A DNA stretch of 64,000 nt from Ceratodon purpureus (taxonomy: Eukaryota > Streptophyta > Bryopsida > Pseudoditrichales > Ditrichaceae), in the NCBI GenBank assembly GCA_014871385.1, contig CM026426.1:54239477-54303476 (forward strand), written 5' to 3'. Made by a program: the position numbers and the translations under genes. Below are positions 10,600-22,362 of this stretch, piece by piece; the stretch's first letter is position 1; the number at the start of each line of letters is the position of its first letter. Below the pieces are notes generated by a model. The model was not told where the DNA came from and did not search any database. It saw only the letters and a list, made by a program, of their open reading frames with translations.

Positions 10600-13329
10600 C
10601 AAGGCGGTAAACGCCAAAAAGTTAAAATGGCCATTCTACATTATGTTGAGAGTCATACTATTTAACTACAACAATAAAAGTAATCTTTAGAAGGAACGGC
10701 TAGTGGAAAATATTTTTCAGTTCTCTGAGGTCACACTATTTCTTTCGGCCAATATAACGTACAATGGCCATTTCAAAGAATATGGCGTTTGTAACATTTT
10801 CAGTAGTGCATGGGGTCTTTTATTTTCCTCCAAAAAGCGTTGCACCATACCTTAGGCTCCATAAAATCCATTTTTTGGTCTTGCCCATTTTGGAATTATA
10901 GAAGGTTTTTTTTTTTTTTTTGTTTACTAAATGGTGACTTTTAGCAATCAAGTAGGGCTCCACTCCAACATAATAATATGGGGAAGGTTTTGCCCCATCC
11001 CTCCCACCTTCTTCTAAGTCTATGACTCAAAGCTATGATCCACAAAGGTTTTCAGAGGGATTTTTGCATTGATCTCGTTTACTTACATAAGTCAAACCTT
11101 CACCAAAACCAATTTTGACCTGATATTTTTTTCAGCTTAATAACACATTATCCTACAATTATAAATACTTATGCTCTTATAGCACACATTTTTTTTAAAG
11201 CATCTCATTAAACATCCCATTAAACATTCCATCAATCAACATTGATAATAAACCTCACCTTCATTTTAAAGACAAGACAAGCCTTCCTTTTCCATCTTTC
11301 CATCTATGTTTTTTAATTTACAAATCTTGTGTTCCTTTATCATCAATTTAGAATTTCTTTTGGAATCGAAGATTCTAATAAAGTCTATTGAGTTTAATTC
11401 ATTAATTTCAAATAAATTATATATATTTTTCCACCTTTTTTCAATTTTTAAAAATGACAATTCAAGTTTTGGGGGCTTTTTGCTTTCACTAATGGATGTT
11501 TACTTAAAGCTCTTACGTCATTAAGACAAGAACAAGGTTAATTGTTAGTATAAAAGATCGCTTCCTTTTTCACTATGTAAAGGCTCTACATTGCCTTACA
11601 AAATTTCCTCAGATCTTTGAGAATGATATTTTCGAGCTAATTTAATATTTTGAAATTGGATTATATTCTCATCTTTCTATTGATGGCATTTTCTATGCCT
11701 TGGTTGACAATTATCCTCTGCATTGGCCCTTCTATTTCTTGACAAAACCTATTCCCAAGATTATGTCTATCATGTTATACATCATCTTATCTTGTTGTAG
11801 AAAGTGTCAATCTAGATTTAGGGTCAAAGATTGCCTTGTCTTTAGGATTGGAAGGCTTGCTCAGGCTTCTTAGTATTGATGGAATTTGTGCTTTTCTATT
11901 TTTTTACTTAAAAATTATTTTGATTGCTAAGGTTTTATTGACAAAGGTTGTTCATGTTTAAGTTTTAGGTTTTTGTAGAATCTTAAATTTGTTGTGTCAC
12001 AACATTTCTTCTTCTTTTTCTTTGGCTTAGATGTCTCTACTTTCTAATTTAAAGTTATTGTTGCGCACGTCACTAAAGTAGGCTATTGAAGTACTTTCAG
12101 ACCTTACGACTTAAGATTTTGTCTAACTAAGCTCAATTTTGAACTGCACAATTTATGATGGTTAACAAGAATCTAGTGTTTATCAACTTCACTTCTTACA
12201 TCATTAGTTGATCTGAAGGTAGAGACAATGCAAAACTTAAGTCACTCAAAGTTGCTATCAATGTAGAAGTAGAGGTGCATTAAAACAAGGTCAAATTGGT
12301 ACATATATTGTCTTCATTGACAAGGAATATCACAAGTTTGAAAATCTTCTTTTTTTCCAATCCCAATAGCAAATAATATTTGTAAGGAAAAGGAGAAGAT
12401 TGTTGCAAAACCACTCCTTTTGACCATTCATAACAAACGATATAGAGTAGAGGCCTTTTACTATACGCAAGAGTGGCTAACGTAGATCAAATTGATGGAG
12501 ATAAATCTTCAAGGGTCTAGCAAGCTTGTACGTGCAAGTAGCTATAATGTTTGAATAAAGTATGTCTCTTAAACTTGTAAGGTTATTAGAGATATATGAT
12601 GAATAAATGAATCCTTCAATTGCATGTGGTAGTATGGAAGTAGAAGATAAGCTAAGCAAAACAACTTCTAATTGAAGATGGATGGATTAGGGTTAGACAT
12701 TTTTAAGTTGACATCAAATGCACTAGAGTTAGAAAACTACTATACTTAGTGCATTGGAACTAAACCACTCTAAATTGAGAATATTTGCACAAAAGTTAAA
12801 CATTTGATGATGAGGTACATAGGAGCTAAACCACTCCAAATTGAAACTATGTGTCAAAGACTCATGCAACTTTACACGAGGCCCATAAGAACTAAACTAT
12901 TACAAATTTAGATGATAATTTTTTTGAAGTAATTAGACCTCTCTAAATACAGAAGAAAAAAGGTTTATAGATCTATGGATAAGATCTAATTTTGAAATAT
13001 TAAATTAAAAGACTAGAGATAGACTTTAGTTCCTATGGTGAAAGAATTTAGGATATAAGGCTTTGAGGTGAATAGGTAGAGACACTTTTGATGTGATGCC
13101 TCCTTTATGTTTAAATGGTTGAGCTTAAAACCAATCTATTCAACTCCAATCTGTATTTTGTTATTATGCTATATAAATTATATATATCGAGTTTTTCAAT
13201 TCATTTATGTTTTTTTTTTTTTGTTAATTATTGTTAAAGTATTTGTAAGAATAGATGACAAACTTGTCAAAGTTTTGTTATACAATTGAACTTTTATTTT
13301 TTTCATTCTCCAATCAACCTCAAAATTAT
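10600..13329. other. AT-rich non-coding DNA
   Basis: AT-rich, with a T-run at about 10907-10920. Only short chance frames are present. The sequence changes sharply to G-rich at about 13330, where the minus-strand LINE ends. Confidence 0.6.
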
Positions 13330-13653
13330 ATTTTTTAATGTTGTCTCAGAGAGAGAGGAACTCTAGTCCAAAGGGCCAGCGTGAATAAAGGGTTTGTTGG
13401 AGGAAGTGCTACCAGTATGGTCACCAAGACCAGGCTGGGGCGGATTACCCTTGATGCCTCCTTTTGAAGGTGAACCCTATAGACAAACTAGAGACTAACA
13501 GACATGGTGAAGGGAGAGAATTGAGGGGGTCTACAGAAGTGGATAGAGGTATATATATTTGTGTGTGTGTGTATATATATGTAGATATATGTGGAGAGCA
13601 ATGTATGTGGAGAGGTGTTTTAGAGAGGTTTGTATGTGCGTGAATGGGCCGGG

Positions 13654-14660
13654 CTAGTGAGGAAGAGTGGGTAATGGTTGTTTGTTTTTGATGCGTCGTT
13701 TGGTGAGGATGATATGTTGTAAACATTTGATGGCGATGGTGTGGATGGCGTTGAGGGTTTTGTTGATTAGTGTGTCATGGACTTTGAGGTGAAGGTGTTT
13801 AGATAGGGTGATTTTGATGTTGGCATGAATAGCACCACGAGCGCTGGCCGTGAGGACAAGGAGAGGTGCAACTTTCCAGCCTTGGTTAGTAATATTTTGG
13901 AGGAGGGGGGCGTATTTGGTGGTTTTGTTAGTGATACTCTTATGGGGGAAACAATCGTGGTAGTAGGTAAATTCAATGAATTGTATCGTAAGGTTGGAGT
14001 GGAGTTCAATGGGCGGAGGGGCATCAAGGGGGTGATTTAGAACGAGAAGGATATCAGGGCAAAGGCGTGCTGGGCATTGGCAAGGTTGTGTGGGGCAGGA
14101 ATAAAGGAGGAGCCACGAGGGAACTGTGTTTTTGGAGGTGCGAGTGTGGTTTATGCCAGCATTGATAAGGTTATAGTATTGAGTTTTTGTGTTAGACAGA
14201 AACATTTTGTGTAGTTTCCAGACAACAGTGTTGTGGCGTTTGATACGAAGTGGATGGATGTTTTGTTCTGGGTAAGCTAAGAGGAGATGAGGCCAAGTAT
14301 GTATAGATTGAGCCGGATAGAGGGAACAATTAATAAAAGTATGTTGTATTGGCTAGAAGAAGTGTTTACGGGCATTGCCCATGTATTGGCCATTATAGAA
14401 TTTGACGAGTTGAGAGATTTGTGACTCCGAAATTTCTGGGTTTTCCTAGAAGTGGTTGGAATATGTGGTATCGATGTCGGCATTGTTTATCCACTTGTCA
14501 ATGTATGTGAGGTGTTTTTGCGGTGTCTTTTTTTTGGATGAGTTCTTCGTCTTGAAGGTATTTTTGTAGGTTGCCGATGGGGCCTTTAAATGGATGGTCA
14601 GCTTGTTTAAGGATGGCGCGATGGAGCTAGAAAGGGGCACTGTGGCCATGGTGATGTGGT
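13654..14660 (-). pseudogene. LINE ORF2 C-terminal domain
   Basis: Minus-strand coding continues after RNase H through frames covering 14649-14446, 14483-14277 and 14205-13654. The longest open piece is 183 codons. Visible features are a Trp/His-containing stretch (WPHLLLAYPEQ region, about 14280), a C-rich patch (CPTQPCQCPARLCPD) that could be a degenerate zinc-binding site, and a basic tail (KRRIKNKQ). The segment is split by at least two frameshifts or stops. Position after RNase H at the end of ORF2 indicates an element-specific C-terminal domain; I cannot name a family for it. Confidence 0.6.
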
Positions 14661-14699
14661 TTGGTTTGGTCTAGGCGTGGGTGTAAGGTTCCAGCCTTA

Positions 14700-15085
14700 G
14701 CTTTCTCATTACTAGTGATAATCTTGTGTGCTCAAACTTTATGAAGGAATGTGGGTGTAGGATTTTGGTGTAATAGGGACAATATGGCTCGGAGGAGTAG
14801 TTTGTTAGGATGGTTATTTTGTAGGGAAGGTTGTTTGATTTGGATGCCAATCAAATAGAGAAAGTTAAGGCTATCTGTGAAGATGTAGATGGGTTTAGTT
14901 TGGAAAGCAGTGAGAGCGAGGGTGTCATGAATTGTAGTGAGTTCTGCCCGGAGGATGTTTTGGAGTCCGGGGAGGCGGTATATGTTATTGATATGTTGGG
15001 CCGGGTTATGGATACCATAGGCAGCAGTGTCGCCGCCTCCGTCGTCATCAGGGGGATAAAAGCGCCATCTATGAAGTAACTATCA
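14700..15085 (-). pseudogene. RNase H domain of the LINE
   Basis: RNase H removes the RNA strand after target-primed reverse transcription. The minus strand reads YFIDGAF (first catalytic Asp, about 15068-15080), then after a one-base frameshift GGGDTAAYGI, RAELTTIHD (catalytic Glu) and FTDSL (catalytic Asp, 14870-14878), followed by HKV-stop-AH (His-loop region). The D-E-D order and spacing fit RNase HI. The frameshift after DGAF and the TGA near the end inactivate it. RNase H after RT is known in several plant, algal and fungal LINE lineages. Confidence 0.85.
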
Positions 15086-16921
15086 AGAGGGAATTTATTA
15101 GGTGGTGTATGAGTGAAAGGAGGACAAGGTGGGGTGGAGGGGGAGGGGGAGAGGATGGGAAGGTTAGGGGCATTTGTCCAGACGGAGGTTGAGTTGATGA
15201 GGGTGGGGGAGGGGGTGATTTGGGGGTTGTAGGTGGATGGTGGTTGGGAAAGGTTGAGGATTGTTGTTAGGCGGTTGCGGAGGTGTATTTTGAATGCACC
15301 GTGTGGAAATTGGGAAGAGATGCGATGGACACAGAGGATGTGGAAGGCAAAAGGTTCGTTGGGGGAAGGGATGGATTTAGTGGGGTGTTTTGATAGGAGG
15401 GGGGTTTCATATGGGAGGGAGTTGGCAAGGAGGTAGGCTAAGACATGTGTATCGTTGTAGTGGTGTGAAAGCGGAGTTTGATTGGTGTACCAGTGGAGGT
15501 CGGGGGTAAGGATGATGGTGTAGTTGTTGGGATCTTCTTGGGCAGCGAGATGGGCCCAATGAAGGGCTTGTATGGCTAAGTCGGGTGTGTGAGGGTGGGC
15601 TAGGCCAACAGTTTGCCATTTGTGTTTGAAAACAGGGCTTAAAGAGCCAAAGATTTGGTCTCTCGGGTGCGGGGAATTGTAATGGGAGATTCGGAGAAGG
15701 CAGGTAATTGGGGAAGAGAAGTATGAGTGCGTTATACCAAAATTGGAGATGAGGTAGCTGAGGATTTCCGGGTGGATGTAGTATGGGCTCTGCTTATGGG
15801 ATTCATCTTGGGGGTTGTAGTTGGTGTATCTTTGGTAAAGGTGGACAACCTCTAATTCAAAATCTTGGAGGGGTGGGGTGATGGGGAGCTGGTGGGTGAG
15901 AAAAGTTTGGTATTGTGACCAAAGCCATTCTAGTCTAGGGGTTGGGATTGTCAAGAGAAATTTACCAGTGCTATCGTAAAGGTGGGCTTTGTTGGTGTGT
16001 GTAATGATAAGTGGGCAAGAGGTATGGATGTCTGTGTCAGGGTTACATACAGTTAGAGAGATGTGGACGTGTGCCAAGTGTTTGGGGCTAGTGCAGTGGC
16101 GGGAATCGGTGTGTTGTGCGTGAAAAAAGTGTTTGGAGAAGACGATGTGATAGCGTTTGTGTTGGCGGGTGATGTAGAAATTCTTTAAGATGGTGATATT
16201 GTGGTTAGTTAGAGTGGGGTTGGCGTAAGGAAAAATGTGTTCTTCCAAGAGCCAGAGAGTATGAGTGTGTTGAGTGGGGACGGTCCATGAGCAATGGTAT
16301 TTATGGTAGAGGTATTCGGTACCAGAGGCTCGGTCTAATCTATTGAAGGAGATGATGTGAAGGATTTGTGTGAGGGGGAGGCGTTTGAGGCGGGTGGGGG
16401 AAAGGGCGGGGGGAGGGGTGGAGGTGGGGAGAGTAGGATTGGGGGGGATTGGGGGGGGGGGGGGGGGGGGGGAGTTGGTGTGTGGATGATGGGTTCGAAG
16501 ATGGGGGGGGGGGGGGGTGGAATTTGGGGAGGAGGGAGTTGGTGAGGTGGTGAGAAGAGCAAAGAGTGTCACATTGGGAGTGGCATGGGGCGGGGTGGCA
16601 GAACATTATTTGGCAGCACAATAGAGCGTTTTGTTGGATGCGTGTATACGTGCCATATCGGTGTTTGAATTGTGCTTTGGTGAGGGGGATGGTCCCTGTG
16701 GGTGCGGTGAGGTGGGTAATGTCTTGTTTTCCTGTTGTATAAAGTTTGTGGAGTAATTTGGTACTAGCATGGAGTAGGAAGGGTGGAAGTTTGTGTTTGT
16801 TGGTTGTCCATATAAGTTCAAGAGGTGTACTAGAGTGGAGGAAGGAATCATCTAAACTACGTATTTGCACTTCATTGTGGTGGAGGAGAGCGATGGTGCT
16901 GTGGTTGGGGAGTGAAGGCAA
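14851..16921 (-). pseudogene. LINE ORF2 linker between RT and RNase H
   Basis: A 573-codon open frame (16572-14851) and an overlapping 193-codon frame upstream (16921-16340) join the RT to RNase H. The start is Pro-rich and low in complexity; the middle is rich in His, Tyr and Thr (RQHKRYHIVFSKHFFHAQH region) with no named domain. The last part of the long frame is YFIDGAF, the start of RNase H, after which the true reading frame shifts. The open length reflects low stop frequency in C-rich sequence. It belongs to the LINE polyprotein rather than to a host gene. Confidence 0.7.
16441..16518. repeat. Poly-G runs (poly-Pro coding on the minus strand)
   Basis: Runs of G up to about 20 bases at 16452-16471 and a second at about 16504-16517. 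On the minus strand they encode poly-proline within the LINE linker. Similar runs lie at about 20479-20500, 22620-22632 and 26339-26349. They are slippage-prone, so frames across them are unreliable. Confidence 0.85.
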
Positions 16922-17255
16922 GCTATGGTGGTAATGGGGTCAAGGGTTGAGGAGCCTTTGTGGGTGGTCATTATAAAGCGGACTAGGCCTCGGTAGATGA
17001 TTCCGAGTTGGCCTGTTTCATTGAGGGCATCATGGAGTTGTTCACCAATACATTTGATGTGATCATTGGTAAATGAAAATGCTTCAATGCCAAAGAATTT
17101 GGTGGGGAGTTGAGTGGTGAGGTTTCGGATGCTACGGGGGAGTTTACAGATAGATTTGGTGGTGGCAATGATGAATTTGTCTAATTTGCGGATGCCAGGT
17201 ATGGAATAGGGGACAGCATGAAAGCCGTAGGCGACGCATGGTTGAAGAACAGTGT

Positions 17256-18330
17256 TTACGATTTTGATTTTCTGGCGGAGTGTGGCGGGGGAGAGTAGAA
17301 GTTGTTGTTTTTGTTTAAGGAGTTATTGGTGGAAATGTCACATTGGAGGTGCCATTTGAGAAAGGGGACAAGTTGGAGTCCAAGGTATTTATATGGTTCG
17401 TTTTGGGACATGACCAGGAGGGGGGTGTTATTATAGGTAATATTGTGGGCTTGGATGAAGGCTTTATAGGCGGTTGGGGTGAGGTGGGATTTGTTAGGAC
17501 AGCCTGTGGTAGCACATTTGGGAATGCTAAGATCCATGCCTGCCCAAGTGTTGAAGCGGTGTAGTTTATTGAGTTGGAGTTGGAGGGCTTTGATGTTGTG
17601 AGAGAGGATGGCAAGGTCATCGGCATAGGCGGCATTGCTTTCATGTGAAGTAGAGGTTTGAAGGTGTAGCCAAGGTTATCGCGTTGGAGCTAGCGAAGGA
17701 GGGGTTCGAGAAAAAGGATAAATAGGTTAGGATTGAGAGTATCTCCTTAAATTGTGCCACATTAGATATAGACAGGGTCAGTTGTGCCAAAGTAAACTCT
17801 AGTAAAGGAAGTGTTGGAGTGTGTTTAATGTTGGCCACGAGATGGACGGCGTCAACACGGTAGCCTAAATCTTCCATGATAGAGAGAAGTCGGGCATGGT
17901 CTATGGAGCCAAAGGCATTTTTGAAGTCAATGTAAATAAGATATATGTCTTGATTAGTGAATTTGGAGTCCTCAAGTGCAGCAATAAGCTTTTGGATGTG
18001 ACTGGTGGTACAACGTTTGGGTCTGAAACCTTCTTGGCTTCTGTGGAGGATTTGGTGTTCCTCTCCATATGCGGAGAGGATGTTAGTGAGGGTGCTAGTG
18101 AAGAATTTGTAAAGGGTGTTGGCCAAGGCAATAGGCCTGTGGTTTGATAAGTCCAAGGGGTCACCCTTTTTGTAGAGGAGGATGGTGTGGCTTGTTTTCT
18201 AGGATTGTGGGATGGATCTTTGTTTTTATCATTGAGAGAATAACAAGTATAGTAGGGTGTGAAATTGTTCAGGCATGTGTTTGATGGGAGCGTTGAGGAG
18301 TTTATCAGGGCTTGGGGCTTTAACATTGGC
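17256..18330 (-). pseudogene. Reverse transcriptase domain of the LINE
   Basis: The catalytic core that copies element RNA at a nicked target. Minus-strand motifs in order: NHRPIALANTLYKFF (finger region), SQEGFRPKR, YLIYIDFKNAFGSIDH (first catalytic Asp), GTI-stop-GDTL with TAA in place of the usual Gln (about 17735-17760), AAYADDLAIL (YADD at 17616-17627), KC.TTGC and YKYLGLQL. All match LINE-type RT order. The reading frame changes between the IDF and YADD blocks and a stop sits in the GDTL block, so it is a pseudogene. Confidence 0.92.
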
Positions 18331-18950
18331 TAGGTGTTTTTTGCAGAGATTATATGTTTTGCGGATGAAGTATGTGTGGAGGGGGGTGATATGGGTGCCT
18401 TGTTTTTCGAGGCAGAAACCGTCAAGGTCATGCTATGAATATTTTTTGAGTGCACAAGTGCAGGAGGGATTGTGAGTATCTGGATGAAGGCAAAGAGGGG
18501 CTACCGCTTGTGAGTTTAGAGTTTGTTGGGCATGGATTTCATTGGAAATGTCAGGTGGGTGGGTTAGAATGGTGCTGTTTTGGGCACGGATGGAGTCTAG
18601 AGGTGGGCTAGTTGTTTCATTAAAGATGGCTTTGTGGATGCGTTTGGGCTTGGTGATCAAGGTATTCGGTAGTGTTTGATGGCTTTGCAGACATTTGTGG
18701 TGGTTTGTTTTTGTACTATGGTGCGGGCCTCTTTTTTGGCAAGGTTGCCGAGTTTTGCAAGGTCTTTTATCCAAACAGGCAAGAGATGAGTCATGGGAGG
18801 GGGGTTAGGGGTGTTTTGGAAGAGGTTTTGGAGTATAGGGTGGAGGCGCCAGTCAACATCGTGTTGGACAATGTAGATAAGTTTCCTGAGAAGATGATAG
18901 TGGCGGAGATGTTGTTTCTATGGGCGGTGTAATTTGCGGGGGAGGCATTA

Positions 18951-19359
18951 GGGGAAAAATGAGGTCTCCTACGGGCCTTGTAAGACAGCCCGAAGGTAGG
19001 TGAAGTGCTGCCCGCTGACACCTCTCTGCGAAATCTCATTGGTGGATATCCTGCCCGCTGACAATAAAATTCGCCCCGCTGGCAACAAAATTTGCCCCGC
19101 TGACAACAGAATCCGCTACTGTCCAATGGGGTGACAGCAGTGGGCACACGCTCGTTGACAGTGTCATTACTGCTTGTATTGTCCAATGGAATGACAACAG
19201 TGGGCAATGCCTTTGCTGCAAGCGATTGGCTGGACCACCCAAATGCCAATTTGGCGACCTGCTGGCACCATTGGTGCGAGCAAGTAAAGTGCACGGGCAT
19301 GGCCAAATTTTGAGGCACAGATTCCAACCAAAGGCCCGTTGCAGACCCCATTTTTCCCC
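18951..19359. mobile_element. 409-bp MITE inserted in the LINE (TA target)
   Basis: Termini GGGGAAAAATGAGGTCT and (inverted) GGGGAAAAATGGGGTCT match at 16 of 17 positions and are flanked by TA on both sides (18949-18950, 19360-19361). Removing the insert and one TA restores a continuous LINE frame (GRFI joined to NASPANY). A TA target with short TIRs suggests a Tc1/mariner-type (Stowaway-like) MITE. Its interior has three imperfect copies of a CGCTGACAACAAAATT-like unit and two copies of TGTCCAATGGRRTGACA. Confidence 0.9.
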
Positions 19360-19379
19360 TAATGAATCTGCCTTGTTTG

Positions 19380-20700
19380 GTGGTGCGATGTCTTAGTGGT
19401 GGGAGAGGAAGGGTGGCACATGTGGTGATAAATGTGGTGGAGAGTTTTTCAATAATGGTGTCCATTTGGTGTATGGTGTCATTCCAGTCAAGGAGAGAGA
19501 GCGTGGTGGAGACATCGAGGAGAGTTGTAAGGATGTGGATGTGGTGGGAGTTATTGGTAAGGAAGGTTTTATGAAATTCTTGTAATTTGGAGGGGGTGAG
19601 AACATTTGGGATATGGGGGGTAGCCGGTGGAGTCGGGAGAGGGCGTCTAGCGATAATAGTGTTAGGAGGAATGTGAAGCAAGATGGAGAAGTGGTCAGAG
19701 TTAAGATTGAGGGTAGTGACGGTAGTGGAGGTGTGTGGAAGTGGAGAGGTGGATTTGAGATAGAATTCATCAATGAGGCTGGTGGACGTGTAGTTGTCGC
19801 CACCTTGTCTGGTGTAGGCGGTATTGGTTTGAATGTAGATGAGGTATAGTGTGGATGTAAAGTGGTGCCAGGCAATATCTTGAGGGATAGGGGGGGGAAC
19901 ATGAGGTGTTGTTGAATTGGCCTTGGAGGTTGATATCTCTGTTGAAGTCTCCAAGTAAAATGAGTGTATGTGTAGGTTTAGCGGAGATTTTTGAGGCGAT
20001 GGTGGTTTGGATGAGAGGGAGGAGTGGAATATCTTTAGAGTGTCAGGACATGTAGAGATTGAGGATGATGTGGGGTTGGAGGATGGCGTTATGGAGTTCA
20101 AGAATTTGTAAAAAATAGGGAGATGGTGTTCGGGGTTGGGATTTTGTGGATGTTACTAGGGAAGGAAAGGGTATCGTGGATTAGAGTCATGAGGCCACCA
20201 TGACTTGGGGCGTAGGTTAAGTAGTGGCGTAGACGGCATTGGTTGGCTTGATGTGTGCGATTTTGGATGATTTTATAATCGGGGAAGACTTTGATAAGGT
20301 AGTGATGGGTTTTGGTGGTGTTAGATTTGGTTTCTTTTAGGGCTATCAAGGCTGGTGGTTGTGAGGTGTTTTGGATGAGATGTCGAATGGAGGGGAGGGA
20401 TGTGTGGAGGGAAGCAACATTCCAAGTGATGAATTGGGTGGGGGTGTTGGTGTATGTGGGGTTTTGTGGTTGTCGTTGGGGGGGGGGGGGGGGGGGGGGG
20501 ACGGGTTGGGGGGTGTGGTGATTATAAGCGAGTTGTGGTGTGAAACAAGCTAATGTATGGGTGAGGAGAGGGGTGGGGACGGTGGGGAAGGTGGAGATGA
20601 GCAGCTCGAGGTTGATGTTTGGGGTTTGGAGAGTGAACATATAGAGGGCGTCGTGGATGGTATTTGGGGTTTGTAAGAGGGCGGGGTTATCAGTACAAAA
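19380..20700 (-). pseudogene. AP-type endonuclease domain of the LINE
   Basis: Nicks target DNA to prime reverse transcription. Minus-strand motifs in order: FITWNVASLH (metal-binding Asn), ALIALKETKS (catalytic Glu block), APSHGGLM, LILLGDFNRDI (GDFN at 19941-19952) and LNSDHFSIL (SDH block). This is the exonuclease-endonuclease-phosphatase order of LINE endonucleases. The blocks lie in different frames, so frameshifts are present. A Pro-rich segment precedes the domain (G-run near 20480-20500). The MITE at 18951-19359 lies just after the endonuclease, between it and RT. Confidence 0.88.
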
Positions 20701-20896
20701 TTTGTCTAACGGGTGTTAGGGCCATGGTATGTGTCTGGAGGTTGGGAAAGTTGGAGGAGTTTGCACAAAAGAGAGTGGAAATGGGTGGTGGTTGTGGGAG
20801 TGAGAAGGAGTTTGCATTTGGAGGGAGTGGGGGCAATTGTGAGGATAAGGGAGTAGAGGGTTTTGGCATGGTCGGAGTAGAAACTACATAAGGAAA

Positions 20897-21638
20897 TAGG
20901 GGGGAAGCACAATAAAGTGGACCACAAAAGTGCTTAGCTCATTGTCAATTTTAGCCCTTTTGCAAAAATTGCACTAAAGTGATGGAAAGATGTAATTGAA
21001 GTCAATTGTTTTTGCTAATATAGATTCTCAACTTGCTTTTGTACAACTTGGAAAAGTTTCATGCAAAGTAGACACTTCAAAGTTATTGTATAAGGGCTTC
21101 AAACCCAAGCAAAGTGACTGCAGTCATTTGAAAAAGTGACTATAAAAGAATCAAAAACTATCTAAAAATCACTTTTGATGAAGTGCTGCCCTCTGCATGT
21201 TTAAGAGGTATTCTAAAATAGTCAATTCATATACTCATTAATTAGTTTAGGGTTCCTAAAGTACCGCCGGTATGTTTTTGAGGAGGGTCACTTCGGCGGT
21301 ACTTTTTGTGAGTTTCTTTTCACCGAACATTGTTTTTTAAATTGGAAAAATCATCCTCTAAAGACAATAGAGGGTAGCAAATGAAGAAATGAAGACTTTG
21401 GAAAAGTTCATTTTCATGATTTAGAACTAGTGGTCTAATTCAGTTTCAATTGAGGATGTTCTTTTTATGAAGATGCTTGTAAGATACCTTATGACACCCT
21501 AGAAAGTGACTAAAATGCTCAAAAACTTCACCAAAATGCTCAAAAATCAGCTTGAGCTTTAAAAAACAGCACACTTCACATTCACTTTTTAGTGATTACA
21601 TATTGCACTTTGTGGTCCACTTTATTGTGCTCTCCCCC
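20897..21638 (+). mobile_element. 0.74-kb MITE, copy 2 of the AGCACAATAAAGTGG family, inserted in the LINE
   Basis: Ends GGGGGAAGCACAATAAAGTGG and CCACTTTATTGTGCTCTCCCCC are inverted repeats. The interior matches the element at 5671-6406 in reverse orientation. It interrupts the LINE between the 2A-like region and the endonuclease: frames on both sides are C-rich LINE sequence, while the insert is AT-rich. No clear target duplication was found. Confidence 0.88.
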
Positions 21639-21824
21639 AGAAAGGTTGGGGTATAGAGAGAGCTGGGTTTGGTGCTCTGGGTGGTTTGGATCAAGGATGG
21701 GGGTGAAGGGGTGGGCAAAGTGCTTGACTTCGGTGCGGAGCTGGATGGTAAATTGGTAGAAGTGTCTGTTGGAGGTTTTCTTTTGCACGGAGGAGAGGGA
21801 TTTTTGAATTGTGTGAAGAGTGGT

Positions 21825-21854
21825 GGGGCGTGGGTTTGTTTCAATATATCCACA
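21825..21854 (-). other. Degenerate 2A-like ribosome-skipping motif in the LINE
   Basis: The minus strand reads LLLLCGYIETNPRP within the frame that leads towards the endonuclease. The 2A signature is D-[VI]-E-x-N-P-G-P preceded by a Leu-rich stretch; here IETNP and the last Pro are kept, while Asp is Tyr and Gly is Arg (single-base changes). 2A-like sequences near the start of the endonuclease/RT ORF are known in several LINE clades. In its present state it should not work. Confidence 0.75.
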
Positions 21855-22362
21855 GAGGAGAAGTAGGTGAGTTAAGGAGAGAAGATAATGGGGTGAGATG
21901 GGGTGGATGGGGTGGTGGTGAGTAGAGATGGTAGCTGAAGAGGAGGGAGGTGTTAGGTGAGCAGATTGAAATTGTGGGAGAAAGCGGGCATGGTGGGGGA
22001 GTGATGTCTGCATGCTGAGGAATGTGGGAGGGCGGTGCGGAGAGAAGTGTAGCCTGGATGGTAGTCTGTGGGAAGGTGGGCGGGGTGCAGTGGCCCTGGT
22101 ACCCAAAGGTCCAGGTAGCAGAGGGGAGGGTATCTGGTGGTCGGGTATTGAGTAGCCGGGTATGAGCTGGGAGGAGTGTGTCTCGCAGAGGGATCACGGG
22201 AGTCGGAGGGAGGTGGGCGATGTCGGGGGGTGGATGTGGGAAGCTGGGGGATGTAGTGCTGCGAGTATGTTGAAGTGAAGAGGGGGAGGAAGTAGGGAGT
22301 GGAGGGGCTGTGGGGGGAGTGGCATTGGGTGATTGTGTGGGAAGGTGGGGGCGGGTGATGGA

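Noticed and set aside
13545-13590. TG/TA dinucleotide stretch as a promoter or Z-DNA signal
   Set aside because: A short mixed microsatellite near the LINE 3' end with no supporting context.
16357-16545. Plus-strand Gly-rich open frame
   Set aside because: Shadow of the poly-G/poly-Pro microsatellite in the minus-strand LINE; pure low complexity.
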